From Ruminococcus sp. (GTDB lineage Bacteria > Bacillota > Clostridia > Oscillospirales > Acutalibacteraceae): a stretch of DNA of 64,000 nt. The translations under genes were made by a program, and so were the position numbers. Shown one piece after another: positions 45,281-55,000 of the stretch. The notes beneath the pieces are model-generated. The model did not search any database. It saw only the letters and a list, made by a program, of their open reading frames with translations, and was not told the DNA's origin. The number at the start of each line of letters is the position of its first letter. Within the stretch, counting starts at the first letter, position 1. The stretch spans positions 203,374-267,373 of the forward strand of contig JAFRDE010000020.1 in the NCBI GenBank assembly GCA_017403985.1. Direction: 5' to 3'.

Positions 45281-47491
45281 TCAGTTGATCTCTTCGGTCT
45301 TGTAGATGAACTTGACTTCGCCGTCCATGTTGTCGGTCAGGCCGGAATAGGACTTGTAGTTCTGCGCGACCTTGATCGTGGCTTTCAGGCGTTCGGCAAG
45401 ATCGCCGACGTCGTTTTTCAGAAGCGAGGTGATCTTGCTGATACCCTCGTCGTTGAAGGTTTGCAGTCCGCTGCTGAGTTCCATGGAGCCGTCGCGCAGC
45501 TGACTGACGCCGTCGACCAGCGCGGGAACGCCGTTCTTCAGCGTGAGGATGCCGTTCTTCAAAGTATCGGCTCCCGTGCTGAGCTGTTCGGTGCCATCCT
45601 TCAAATCGGAAGCGCCGTTTTTGAGCGCAGAGCTGCCGAGCTTGATTTGTGTCGTACCGGAGTGGAGCTGTGCGGCGCCCGCGGAGGCGGAGCCTACGCC
45701 GTCGGTATAGGTCTTTAAGCCCTTGTTGAAGGTGTTGTAGCTGTCGAGCTGATCTTTCAGCGCGGCGATGCTCTCTCTGCCCGTCTTTGCCTTTGCAAGC
45801 GCGTCGGCGACGCCGTTTTGCACCTCGTCGCTCTGCATGTTTTCTGCAATCAGAGATTGTATTTTCGCGTCTGTGTTCGCGGCGATCGTCGCCTGGACGG
45901 CTTCGCTCTGCATATTCTGCTCGGTCAGAGAAGCGACGGTCGCAGCGACCTCATCGGACGCCATCTGCGCGTCGATCGCGCCGCTGACCTGCGCCTGTGT
46001 CGTTTCATCGACCAGACCTGCCGCAACGGCGTTGTTGTAATCCTCGACGCTGTAGCCGAGCGCTTCCAGTACCTTTGCGGTGACCTGATCGCGCACGCCG
46101 CTCTCGACCTTTGCCTGTACGGTCGGTCTGACCGCGTCCGTCACGGCGGCGGCAACGGTCTCGCGGTTGGCTTCAACCGCGGCGCTGACCTTCTCCTTAG
46201 CGGTCGCCTCGGCGAGGGCTCTGACGTTTTCTTCGGACAGATTATCCAGTAAGCCGTTCAGCACGTCGGCATAGTTATCGGCAGTCAGCGCGGGGACGTC
46301 CAGACCGGCGTCTTTCAGCGATTTCTGCGCGGTCGCGAGGATCGCGTCAAAGGTCTGATCGCTGCCCGCGTTCAGCAGACCGCTGTTGCTGTCGAGAGTT
46401 TGAAGACCGCTGCTGAGATCCAGCGCGCCCAGATCCAGCGTGATCGTGCCGGCGTTCAGCGCGTCCGCGCCGTCGGAAAGCTGTTTGGCGCCGTCGTTGA
46501 CCTGATCCGCACCGTTGCTGAGCGCTTCTGCACCGGCGTAGAGTTCATCGACGCCCTCGCTGAGCGTACCGGATTTCTCGAGCAGGGTCTCCAGACCCGT
46601 ATAGAGCTGAGAGGAACCGTCGATCAGCGCGGTCATGGCGCTCTCCAGACTGTTCAGCGAATCCTTTAAGGAATCAAGGCTGTCGAGATCGTCGGCGTTC
46701 AGGTCGTTTGCAAGACCGTTCGCCGCGATGGTGACGGTGGTGCCGAGTTCAAAGTCTTCAACGTCAGCGTTGACCTCGAAGTAGGACGGGATATCGATCT
46801 CGTCGCGGGTCAGTCCGAGGTCGTGCTGCAAGCCCGGGAAGGCGATACCCGCGAGCATGACGCGGTCACCGTCGGAGATGACCTTGCCGTTGGTGACGGT
46901 CACGTTGCTGAACTTTGCGCCGTCCAGGATCATGCCGGACATCATCAGGAAGGGCACGTAGATCTTCTCGTCCCTGTCGCCGATTTTGACGGTCTCATAA
47001 GCGTTGTTGGTGTAATCAAAGCGGATGGTGACCTTACCGCTTTTGCCCGCGAGATCCTCGGGAGAGATGACCTTGCCGTTGAGCGCATAAGTGACGCACA
47101 AATCGACAGGGAGCAGTTCTTTGCCTGTGCCTTTCAGGTACAGATCCTCGCCGTTCGCCTCCCAGACGCGCATGTTGTCGCTGTCGAGGGTGAAGGACGC
47201 GTCGGTCTTGACGTTCTCGATATCGCCGAGCGTGCTGACGTCGGTGATCGTCGCCGCGCCTTTGTTGTTTTTGATCCAGTCGCTGACAATGATCTTGTCG
47301 ACGGTGCCGTCGGCTTTCGCCATCACATAGACGGTCTCGTCCTTGAACAGCTCCGCCTCGTCGGGCGTCGCTTTATCTTTTCCTCCGAGGCTGATACCGT
47401 TCATCGAAAGCGCGAACACGCCGACCAGCGAAGCGGACAGCACGATCGTCAGGCACAAAGCCACGGACATTAATTTGATCAGTCGTTTCAT
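45281..47491 (-). CDS. secreted/anchored protein with Leu-x-x-Gly heptad repeats
   Basis: About 736 residues. One N-terminal hydrophobic segment (LIKLMSVALCLTIVLSASLVGVFAL) is a signal or anchor. A beta-rich part follows, then two long blocks of seven-residue xxxLxxG repeats (such as LSNGADQVNDGAKQLSDGAD and LSTGADTLKNGILTLKNG) with an alanine-rich helical block between. Such repeats are typical of YhgE/Pip-like proteins, but the C-terminal membrane domain of that family is missing. It follows the MMPL gene, so it probably works outside the cell with that transporter. GGAGAG supports the start used. Confidence 0.78.
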   Translation of the reverse strand: MKRLIKLMSVALCLTIVLSASLVGVFALSMNGISLGGKDKATPDEAELFKDETVYVMAKADGTVDKIIVSDWIKNNKGAATITDVSTLGDIENVKTDASFTLDSDNMRVWEANGEDLYLKGTGKELLPVDLCVTYALNGKVISPEDLAGKSGKVTIRFDYTNNAYETVKIGDRDEKIYVPFLMMSGMILDGAKFSNVTVTNGKVISDGDRVMLAGIAFPGLQHDLGLTRDEIDIPSYFEVNADVEDFELGTTVTIAANGLANDLNADDLDSLDSLKDSLNSLESAMTALIDGSSQLYTGLETLLEKSGTLSEGVDELYAGAEALSNGADQVNDGAKQLSDGADALNAGTITLDLGALDLSSGLQTLDSNSGLLNAGSDQTFDAILATAQKSLKDAGLDVPALTADNYADVLNGLLDNLSEENVRALAEATAKEKVSAAVEANRETVAAAVTDAVRPTVQAKVESGVRDQVTAKVLEALGYSVEDYNNAVAAGLVDETTQAQVSGAIDAQMASDEVAATVASLTEQNMQSEAVQATIAANTDAKIQSLIAENMQSDEVQNGVADALAKAKTGRESIAALKDQLDSYNTFNKGLKTYTDGVGSASAGAAQLHSGTTQIKLGSSALKNGASDLKDGTEQLSTGADTLKNGILTLKNGVPALVDGVSQLRDGSMELSSGLQTFNDEGISKITSLLKNDVGDLAERLKATIKVAQNYKSYSGLTDNMDGEVKFIYKTEEIN

Positions 47492-47556
47492 ATTGATCTC
47501 TCCGTTCTGATTATTCAAATGGTCATTGCACAGACCCCGTTGGAGCTGTGGCAATC

Positions 47557-49641
47557 TCAACCGATTGTTTTCTTAACACATTTCTTCATGCCCCATGTCG
47601 TATGACATATGGGCTTGTCGCACAGGATCAGCAGCGCCGGCAGGATGAAGATGACCAGCAGCATGCTGATAACAGCGCCGCGCGCGAGCAGCATGCACAT
47701 GGAGCTGATGATGTCGATATCCGAGTACAGCGCGACGCCGAAGGTCGCGGCGAACAGTCCCATGCCGCTGACCAGTATCGAGGGGATAGACGCGGCGAGC
47801 GTCGTTTTCATGCTTTCCTTTTTATCCGCGCCGCCCAGACGCTCCGCCTTGTAGCGCGTCGTCATCAGGATCGCGTAGTCGACGGTCGCACCCAGCTGGA
47901 TGGTGCTGATACAGATCGGAGCGATAAACGGCAGCGACTGACCGAGATAATGCGGCAGACCGAGGTTGATGAAGATACCCAGCTCGATGACCGCGATCAG
48001 GATGAACGGCAGGGTGATGCTGCGCTCGACCAGCATGATGATGACGAAGATCGCGATGACGGATACCAGATTGACGACCTCGAAGTCGTGACCCGTCGTG
48101 TCGATCATATCCTTCATGCACGGCGCTTCACCGATCAGCATCGCATCGGGATCATAGCGGTGGAGGATCTCGTTGAGGCTGTCGATCTGCGCGCCGACCG
48201 CGTCGCTCGCGCTGTGGTATTCACTGTTGATCAGCATAAGCTCGTATTTGTCGTCCTCCAGAACATCCCGGATATGATCGGGCAATATTTCTTCCGGGAC
48301 GGTGGAGCCGAGCAGGCTCTCGATACCGAGGACCTGCTTGACGCCGTCGACCTCCTCCATCTCGGAGATCATGCGCTTGACCTCTTTGCTGTCGAGGTTC
48401 GCGTCCATCAGCACCATATGCGTCGAGCTGATATCGTAATCCTCACTGAGCTTGGTGTTGGCGATCACGAACTCCATGTCCTTGGGCAGACACTCCGCCA
48501 TGTCGTAGTAGACCTCGCTGTTCGTCTTGGTATAGCCGTAGAGGAACGGCGGCAGGAGCAGGACGAAGATCACCAAAAATACGGGGAATATCTTCACGAT
48601 ACCTCCCGACAGCTTCTTCATATCGGGGATCAGGGATTTATGATGCAGCTTTGACAGCGGCTTATCCAGTATCAGGATCAGCGACGGCAGGACTGTGATA
48701 CAGCCGACGACGCCGAACAGCACGCCCTTCGCCATGACGATACCGAGATCGCGACCGAGCGTGAACGTCATAAAGCACAGAGCGATAAAGCCCGCGATCG
48801 TTGTGACCGAGGAACCGATCACGGAAATAAAAGTCTGGTGGATCGCGACTGCCATCGCTTCCCTGTTGTCCTCACAAAGCTGTTTTTGTTCGTTGTAGCT
48901 GTGCCACAGGAAGATGCTGTAATCCATCGTGACGGCGAGCTGCAAGACTGCCGACAGCGCTTTGGTGATGTAGGATATCTCGCCGAGGAAGAAGTTGGAG
49001 CCGAGATTCAGGAGTATCATCATTCCGATGGAAGCAAGGAACACGAACGGCACCAGCCAGTTATCGAGCAGCAGAAGCATGGCAAGGAGCGCCAGCAGTA
49101 CCGCGATACCGACGTAGATCGGTTCTTCCTTTTCGCACAGGTCTTTCAGATCCGTGACCAGTGCCGACAGACCGCATACAAAGCATTTCTCGCCCGTGAT
49201 CGCGCGTATCTCGCGGATCGCGTCCATCGTTTCATCGGACGAGGTAGAGGTATTGAAGAACACCGCCATGATGGTGCTGTGGTCGGTGTTGAAGGCGTTA
49301 TACACCTTTTCGGGCAGAAATTCCTTCGGGATCGAGATATCGGCGAGCGTGTTGTACCACAGCACGCTGTCGACCTGCTCCACCTGTTCGACCTGCGTTT
49401 TCAGCTCGGCGACGTCCTTATCGGGCATATCCTCGAGGATGATAAACGAGAAAGCGCCCTTGCCGAACTCGTCGAGCAGGATGTTCTGTCCCTTGACGGT
49501 ATCCATGCTGTCGGGCAGGTAGGTCAGCATATCGTAGTTGATGCGCGTGTTCATCACGCCGAACACGGCGGGGATCATCAAGATGAGCGCGAGGATCAGG
49601 ATCGGGACGCGCAGCTTGACGATCGCTTTGGAAAGCTTCAT
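47557..49641 (-). CDS. MMPL/RND family transporter
   Basis: 694 residues with the two-fold RND layout: one membrane helix, an outer domain (TRINYDMLTYLPDSMDTVKGQ), five or six helices, then the same again. SAVLQLAVTMDYSIFLWHSYNEQ and ISTIQLGATVDYAILMTTRY are the paired membrane motifs with the proton-relay Asp-Tyr typical of MMPL proteins. It probably exports a lipid or hydrophobic compound. A TetR gene lies upstream and the heptad-repeat partner downstream. Confidence 0.9.
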   Translation of the reverse strand: MKLSKAIVKLRVPILILALILMIPAVFGVMNTRINYDMLTYLPDSMDTVKGQNILLDEFGKGAFSFIILEDMPDKDVAELKTQVEQVEQVDSVLWYNTLADISIPKEFLPEKVYNAFNTDHSTIMAVFFNTSTSSDETMDAIREIRAITGEKCFVCGLSALVTDLKDLCEKEEPIYVGIAVLLALLAMLLLLDNWLVPFVFLASIGMMILLNLGSNFFLGEISYITKALSAVLQLAVTMDYSIFLWHSYNEQKQLCEDNREAMAVAIHQTFISVIGSSVTTIAGFIALCFMTFTLGRDLGIVMAKGVLFGVVGCITVLPSLILILDKPLSKLHHKSLIPDMKKLSGGIVKIFPVFLVIFVLLLPPFLYGYTKTNSEVYYDMAECLPKDMEFVIANTKLSEDYDISSTHMVLMDANLDSKEVKRMISEMEEVDGVKQVLGIESLLGSTVPEEILPDHIRDVLEDDKYELMLINSEYHSASDAVGAQIDSLNEILHRYDPDAMLIGEAPCMKDMIDTTGHDFEVVNLVSVIAIFVIIMLVERSITLPFILIAVIELGIFINLGLPHYLGQSLPFIAPICISTIQLGATVDYAILMTTRYKAERLGGADKKESMKTTLAASIPSILVSGMGLFAATFGVALYSDIDIISSMCMLLARGAVISMLLVIFILPALLILCDKPICHTTWGMKKCVKKTIG

Positions 49642-49714
49642 GATTTCACCTTCGATTTGTCGTTTTTACTAATACAGAATACTCTCCTTTGTACTGTTTT
49701 ACCATTCACATTGA

Positions 49715-49730
49715 TTTGCACGTGTACAAA
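49715..49730. promoter_or_regulatory. 16-bp dyad upstream of the MMPL gene
   Basis: TTTGCACGTGTACAAA (plus strand) gives two seven-base arms with one mismatch around a two-base centre. It lies about 75 bases before the MMPL start and after the tetR terminator. It is a candidate operator for the TetR protein. Confidence 0.45.
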
Positions 49731-49842
49731 AATTGGGCAAATCACGAATGATGCACAAAAAAAGCAGCGTGACGCTGCACCCGATCCCGATTTTGAAAAG
49801 CTGTATGATAAAGCCTTCCTTTTTAATAGTTATTATTCGCAC

Positions 49843-49873
49843 AAAAAAAGAACTGCCGCATTTCCGACAGTTC
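49843..49873 (-). terminator. terminator after the tetR-type gene
   Basis: A nine- to ten-bp stem (49850-49873, one wobble) followed on the minus strand by TTTTTTTG. It shows that the TetR gene and the MMPL gene are separate transcripts. Confidence 0.8.
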
Positions 49874-49894
49874 TCCCTGTATTTTTGATTTGAT

Positions 49895-50440
49895 TTACAA
49901 TCCGAATTCCACGCCCAGCATACGGCTGCGGATCATCAGCAGCTTGTGGAACGACTCGGCATAATCGTCGCGCATGCCGTTGTTGCACCAGTCGGCGATA
50001 ATCCCGTAGCACACGCATTTATAATAATCGATGAGGATATCGCGCTCTTCTGTGCTGAATTTATCATCGGGCAGCGCCATGTCAAAATATGCGGTGACGA
50101 TCCTGCGCAGCACGTTCATCAGACAGCGGTCATAAACCTCGCGGTGTTTGGAATCATAGATATGCGTCGCCGCCCGGCGAAAGCCTAATACATACCTTGC
50201 GCCGACGTTCAGGCACTCTTCCAAAGACTCAATCGACGGATACGCCTGCATCAGCTCCTCGGCGTTATTCATCAGGACCTCTTCCACCAGCGCCGGCAGA
50301 TCGGCATAGTGGTAGTAAAAGGTGTTGCGCGAGATACCGCAGTCGTCGGTGATATCCTTGATGGTGATGCGGTCGATCGGCTTACTGTCCAGCAGCTTGA
50401 CAAATGAATTCTGAATCGCTTTTTGGGTTAATTTCGACAT
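49895..50440 (-). CDS. TetR family transcriptional regulator
   Basis: 181 residues. The N-terminal helix-turn-helix is KAIQNSFVKLLDSKPIDRITIKDITDDCGISRNTFYYHYADLPALVEEV, a standard TetR pattern. The C-terminal helical part binds an unknown ligand. It probably represses the MMPL and heptad-repeat genes downstream. Its own promoter is at 50477-50505, and GGAGAAG precedes the ATG. Confidence 0.9.
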   Translation of the reverse strand: MSKLTQKAIQNSFVKLLDSKPIDRITIKDITDDCGISRNTFYYHYADLPALVEEVLMNNAEELMQAYPSIESLEECLNVGARYVLGFRRAATHIYDSKHREVYDRCLMNVLRRIVTAYFDMALPDDKFSTEERDILIDYYKCVCYGIIADWCNNGMRDDYAESFHKLLMIRSRMLGVEFGL

Positions 50441-50476
50441 GTGCTTCTCCTGATAATAGCAATCGTTGATAACTAC

Positions 50477-50505
50477 ATTGTAATCGATTTTCTGGATAAT
50501 TGCAA
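50477..50505 (-). promoter_or_regulatory. promoter of the tetR-type gene
   Basis: TTGCAA (50500-50505), a 17-base spacer and TACAAT (50477-50482) on the minus strand, about 37 bases before the ATG. Confidence 0.65.
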
Positions 50506-50575
50506 GGTGCAGCGCTTAGACATTTTTCTTTATGATTCGCCTGAAAGTTACGTCGTATCCGCCGCAAGCTTGAGA

Positions 50576-50821
50576 TCAGCGCTCTCGATATATCTTTTCC
50601 GCTTCCTCCACGGTGCAGGTCGAAAACATGGTATCCAGCGTCTGAAGCAGCGCCGACGTTTGTTCATCGGTATAATCCAGCGCCCGACACGCTTTGATAA
50701 CATAACCTTTACAGGCGGCGTTCGACCACCTGTCTCCGTCCATCAAAAACAGTAAATCCTCCGTACGCAATATCATCACCTCAGGATGATTGTAGCGTAA
50801 CGGAGGATGTTTTTCTGTCAT
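50576..50821 (-). CDS. small hypothetical protein downstream of jetD
   Basis: Up to 81 residues, soluble, acidic C-terminus (DEQTSALLQTLDTMFSTCTVEEAEKIYRE), no recognised domain. The first ATG has no ribosome site. GAGGTGAT further in points to a start at the ATG of MILRTED (about 50776) or the TTG six bases later. It begins about 40 bases after the Wadjet operon on the same strand, so it may be the operon's last gene. A role in Wadjet is not shown. Confidence 0.5.
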   Translation of the reverse strand: MTEKHPPLRYNHPEVMILRTEDLLFLMDGDRWSNAACKGYVIKACRALDYTDEQTSALLQTLDTMFSTCTVEEAEKIYRER

Positions 50822-50862
50822 GAACTGTCGCGCGTTCGCGCGTTACAACAAATTCGGCAACA

Positions 50863-52083
50863 TCACTGCTGAATCAGCATCGCTTCCTGCTCCAGCTTCA
50901 CGCGATGCTCCAGCATATAGGTCAGGCAGTCGCGGCAGTCTGCAAGCAGATCCCGCTCGCTCAATCCGCGCAGGCGTTCGGCATAATCATTCTCGAACGG
51001 CCGGGTATAATCGCTGTAACGGATCAGCTCATCCCTGTTCATACGATAAGGCTCTGCACACGACAGTATCTCTCGCCGCAGACGCAGGAGCATACTGAAC
51101 CCGCCGAAATCAATATCTCCCCAATGATACCATATACACCCTTTCGGCATCACTTCTGCAAGTTTTTCAAACAACGTTTTCTTTGCGGGGCTGTACTGAC
51201 CGCCGTGATATACGACCAGCTCATTCTCTCCTGCCTGATACGCGAAAAAGTTGGCGCGATTTTCAATAGTGATGATCCGCACAAGGTCAGCGGGCAGCTC
51301 GATCTTCGCTGTATCCGCTTCGTCGGAATAAAAGCAAAAGCCTTTTTCAAAAGACCGCATGCTATTCCCGTTCACCGTAATATCGCCGCGCAGTTCAAGC
51401 GGCTCGGGATACCGTGAAATGCCGATAAACCGCAGCAGCTCCGCATCCGTCATATCCCCGATATATTTCCGCAGGATAGACAGAAGCGTTGATTTCAGAT
51501 GGTTTTCGAAATACTTGGAATCGCCGAAGCACTGTTCCGAAAACACGCGCTCGGTAACAGACACGAAGGAACCGCTGTCGATCATCCGCATCATGCGGTA
51601 CAGCGCCTTGCGCTCATCACTTGATTCAGGCAAGGTTTTGCACAGCCGCAGCTTATCCTTCAAATATGTCGTTGTATCTTCATAATACGCAACAATCCAT
51701 TCGGCAGATACCGCCTCACATTCACGCTCCAGCTCTTTAACGATCTTTGCAAGATAGTCTTTCACAGGGATCCTATCCAGATAGTGATAGGCTTCGTCGA
51801 CACGGTCCGTGTTCAGCCATACACAGCGCAGGATATGTTTTTCTTCGCCGCGCAGCCATTCATACGATACCAAGCCCAATCGTCCTGACTCTGTCACAGC
51901 TGTGTTGATATCCGTACGTTTACGATAATCCTCGATATCATAGGAGGGAAAATCGGATTTCTTGCCGCCCGACAGCGTCAACATCACACGGCGTTCGAGA
52001 ACGGTTCCGTTTTTATAAGCGCTTGTACGCTCATATTTATCGAGCAGAGCGGTGATCAGCGCCTTTTGCCAATACTCACTCAT
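50863..52083 (-). CDS. jetD: Wadjet nuclease subunit JetD
   Basis: 406 residues. The C-terminal Toprim-like nuclease domain shows IENRANF with the catalytic glutamate (about residue 280) and HWGDIDFGGF with D323 and D325. The N-terminal part matches the DUF3322/DUF2220 layout of JetD. In Wadjet, JetD cuts circular plasmid DNA after the SMC-like motor has extruded it. GGGGGAA precedes the ATG, which overlaps jetC by eight bases. All visible key residues are present. Confidence 0.9.
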   Translation of the reverse strand: MSEYWQKALITALLDKYERTSAYKNGTVLERRVMLTLSGGKKSDFPSYDIEDYRKRTDINTAVTESGRLGLVSYEWLRGEEKHILRCVWLNTDRVDEAYHYLDRIPVKDYLAKIVKELERECEAVSAEWIVAYYEDTTTYLKDKLRLCKTLPESSDERKALYRMMRMIDSGSFVSVTERVFSEQCFGDSKYFENHLKSTLLSILRKYIGDMTDAELLRFIGISRYPEPLELRGDITVNGNSMRSFEKGFCFYSDEADTAKIELPADLVRIITIENRANFFAYQAGENELVVYHGGQYSPAKKTLFEKLAEVMPKGCIWYHWGDIDFGGFSMLLRLRREILSCAEPYRMNRDELIRYSDYTRPFENDYAERLRGLSERDLLADCRDCLTYMLEHRVKLEQEAMLIQQ

Positions 52084-55000
52084 TCAGCAGTTCCCCCATT
52101 CCTTCTTTATCGAAACAGGTCACCTGAGAATGTCGTCCGCTTCGCAGCACCAGTATCGTCCTGTCGACCAGCGGAGCGATATCTCCCGCCTTCTCGGTAG
52201 GCGTCGACAGGATCACCTGAAAGCCGATCTTCCGCAGCAGTATAATACTCTTTTCAATGCGGTCTCCGTCCATCTTTGAGAACGCTTCATCGAAGATGAT
52301 CAGTCTCGGGGTTTTGGTGCTTTGATCCCTGCCTTTGCCGATATGATAAAGCTGAGCAAACGACGCCAGCACCGCGATATAAAACGGCGTTTGGGTTTCG
52401 CCGCCCGACTTCTTATCGATCGTACGGGACAGCCGCTGGACCTCTCCGTCTTTGTTTTTGACCTCAATATCAAAATCGAGATAGGTGCGGTAATCGGTAA
52501 AGAGACGGACTCTCTTTTCGTAATCGCTTTGACTGAGAGCGGTGTTCCCCTCCCCTGTCATGATCGAAAACAGTTCGTTGATCTCCTCGCGATACTTCTC
52601 GTTGAACTGGTTGGCCATCAAGGCATATCCCAGCATCAGCATGTCGTCGGTGATCATCTTATAGAATCGTTCATAATCCTTTTTAGGCTCCACACGGAAG
52701 CTGTATGTATCATCGCCGAAGGATGCCGAAGAGATCGCCAGATTCAGCTCCTTGATCCGCAGCTTTACGGAGCGGATATTTTCGCTGAGCTTACTGAGGA
52801 AATCCTCCTGAAACTCTTCCATCGCCTTTTGCTTGGTATCCTCGATACGGGACAGATAATCAGGCAAGGTGTTTTCGCTGATCGTTTGCAGCGCTTCGTT
52901 GTATTCGCTGTTATCCTCCTCCTTGACGTCATAACCTGTTTTAAAGGCATCGTTAAACTTTGTTCTTTGCGTGACAAGAGATTCGCGGAACTTCGCGATC
53001 GCATTCTCAGCTTTTCTTTTTTCGCGCGGGAAAGCGTCCGCGATAAGCCCTGCGTTTTTGCGCTTACTGTATTCGTAGAGATAACGCGGCTCTCCTTTGT
53101 CGTTCACCCAATCAGGTTCAAACTCAGCGGAAAGCGATTCCGTGATTTCTGACAATTCGCTTTCGGTCTGCGGGATCTTTTCCTCCTTCAGATTTTTCAG
53201 TTGACCGCCTATCTCACCGATAGACCGCTGATACGCCTCGATCTGCGCAGAAGTTTCTTTCAGATCGCCCTCCTTATCCGCCAACTGCTGCCTGAGCATC
53301 AGCACATTGGTCATATCGAGCGACTCTTTCTCCGCGGTCAAAGCGTCAATCGCCTTCTCGTCCTCGCGGCTGTCGATCAGCGCCTTCGCGGTATCAGCAA
53401 AACGCTCCGCGTCGCCGATACTGAAACAGGAAAGTATTTTACAGCCTTCCGCACATTTTTTCAGTGTTGAATACCCCACCAGCAATTGCTTTCCATGCGC
53501 TGTTTCCCTTTCGATCTCCGACAGTCTGTTGATGATCGCGCTCTGACCGATCGCGGGGCGCTTCCACAAGGCGGGATTCATCGCGCGCACTACATAATTT
53601 TTGTACAGCAGACCTTCATCGGTAACGGAAACGGGATAGTCGCGGACGCGATCTGGATCGTCACACTTGCGCACTCTTCCGAGCACATAATTCAGGAAAG
53701 CGCGGACGTACGGATTCTCGGTCGTAAGCTCCTGCGCCAGACTGTTTTCCTCCGCCTTGGGGTTCCTTCGCATAATCTTTTCGGTATCGACGACTCCGGT
53801 ATCATACACTGCCCTGTCGCGCTTCATTCGATTCAAGACGCTGACAGCGATGCGTACATACCTCTCGGGCACGATCACATAGAACTTTTGCGTATTGAGA
53901 TAACCCTCAATCACGTTGCGCCAGCGGTCGCTTTTGATCTCAGCCGCTTCGGCGACGAGCGTCACCTGAGCCCGGTTCCCGGTTTTGGCGTGTATCTGCG
54001 AGATGATTGCCTGTTTCAGATCCAGCGCGTTTTGCGGAAACTGGAATCTGCCTTTTTCTAATTCTTCTTTCTCTGCTTTCAGGGCGGCGAGCTTTTCATC
54101 CGCCGCACGAACGGCGTCCGTCAGCTTTGAATGCAACACGGTTGCCGTTTCTTTCAGCGCGCCCATGGCATCGATGATCTGCCGGAATTCCTCTTCGGAA
54201 TAGGCGATGATCTTTTCGGGAGAAACCTCCTTGATCCTTTCAAACTGTTCGGAAACCTTTTCCAGCTCCGTAAACAGACTGTCCAGCTGGACGTCGATGA
54301 TCCCGTCCTCTGTCTCACAATGATCGAGGCTGTCTATCCGGCTGAGCACCTCGTTCCGCGCACTGAAAAACCGCGTCTGCGTTCTTTGGATCTGTGAAAG
54401 TGATCTGTCAAATTCCTGCTTGGCACGATCTATGCGGGCGGTTCTTTCCGTGATCTCGGCGGCTATCTCTTTTGATCTTATCGCTGTCTTATCCTCGCGC
54501 AGCTGCCATTTCAGATCATCGACCTGCTTCGACAAAATGCTTTGATTCTCTTTTTCAAAACTCAGATTCTCTTCGACATTACGCAGTGTTTCTTCTGCTG
54601 CGGACACTTCATTATGCAGAGTCAGCAATTTTTCTTCTCTTTTCTGTTGCTCAGCACGCTGTATCAGATAGGAATACAGCTTTTCGCTCTCTTTATTCTT
54701 TTCCAGCTCCGCGTAACAGTCGGCGATCGCCTGCAGAGCTGTCTTTTTTCGTTCCAGCTCCTGCGCCGTTCTTTCCAGATTCTTATAGCTGCGGATATTC
54801 TCCTGCATCGGACCGATATCGACCGGTTTTTCGGTGTCACACACAAACTCCGTAATGAATTTTTGTATATTGTTATCCGGATTGAAGGCGATCGCTTTCT
54901 TGAGCAGATCACGGAATTTCGATTGCAGCGCGCCGAGCATCGCGTAAATATCATTGCGGTAGCTGACACCGGATTCAAAGAAACGCGCATCCTTCACCGC

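Noticed and set aside
47548-49893. Plus-strand open frames of about 350 codons opposite the MMPL gene
   Set aside because: Arg/Asp/His/Gln-rich translations with no domain, lying entirely opposite a conserved transporter.
50834-50848. CGCG-rich hairpin between jetD and the small gene
   Set aside because: The stem is short and is not followed by a T-run on either strand, so I do not call a terminator.
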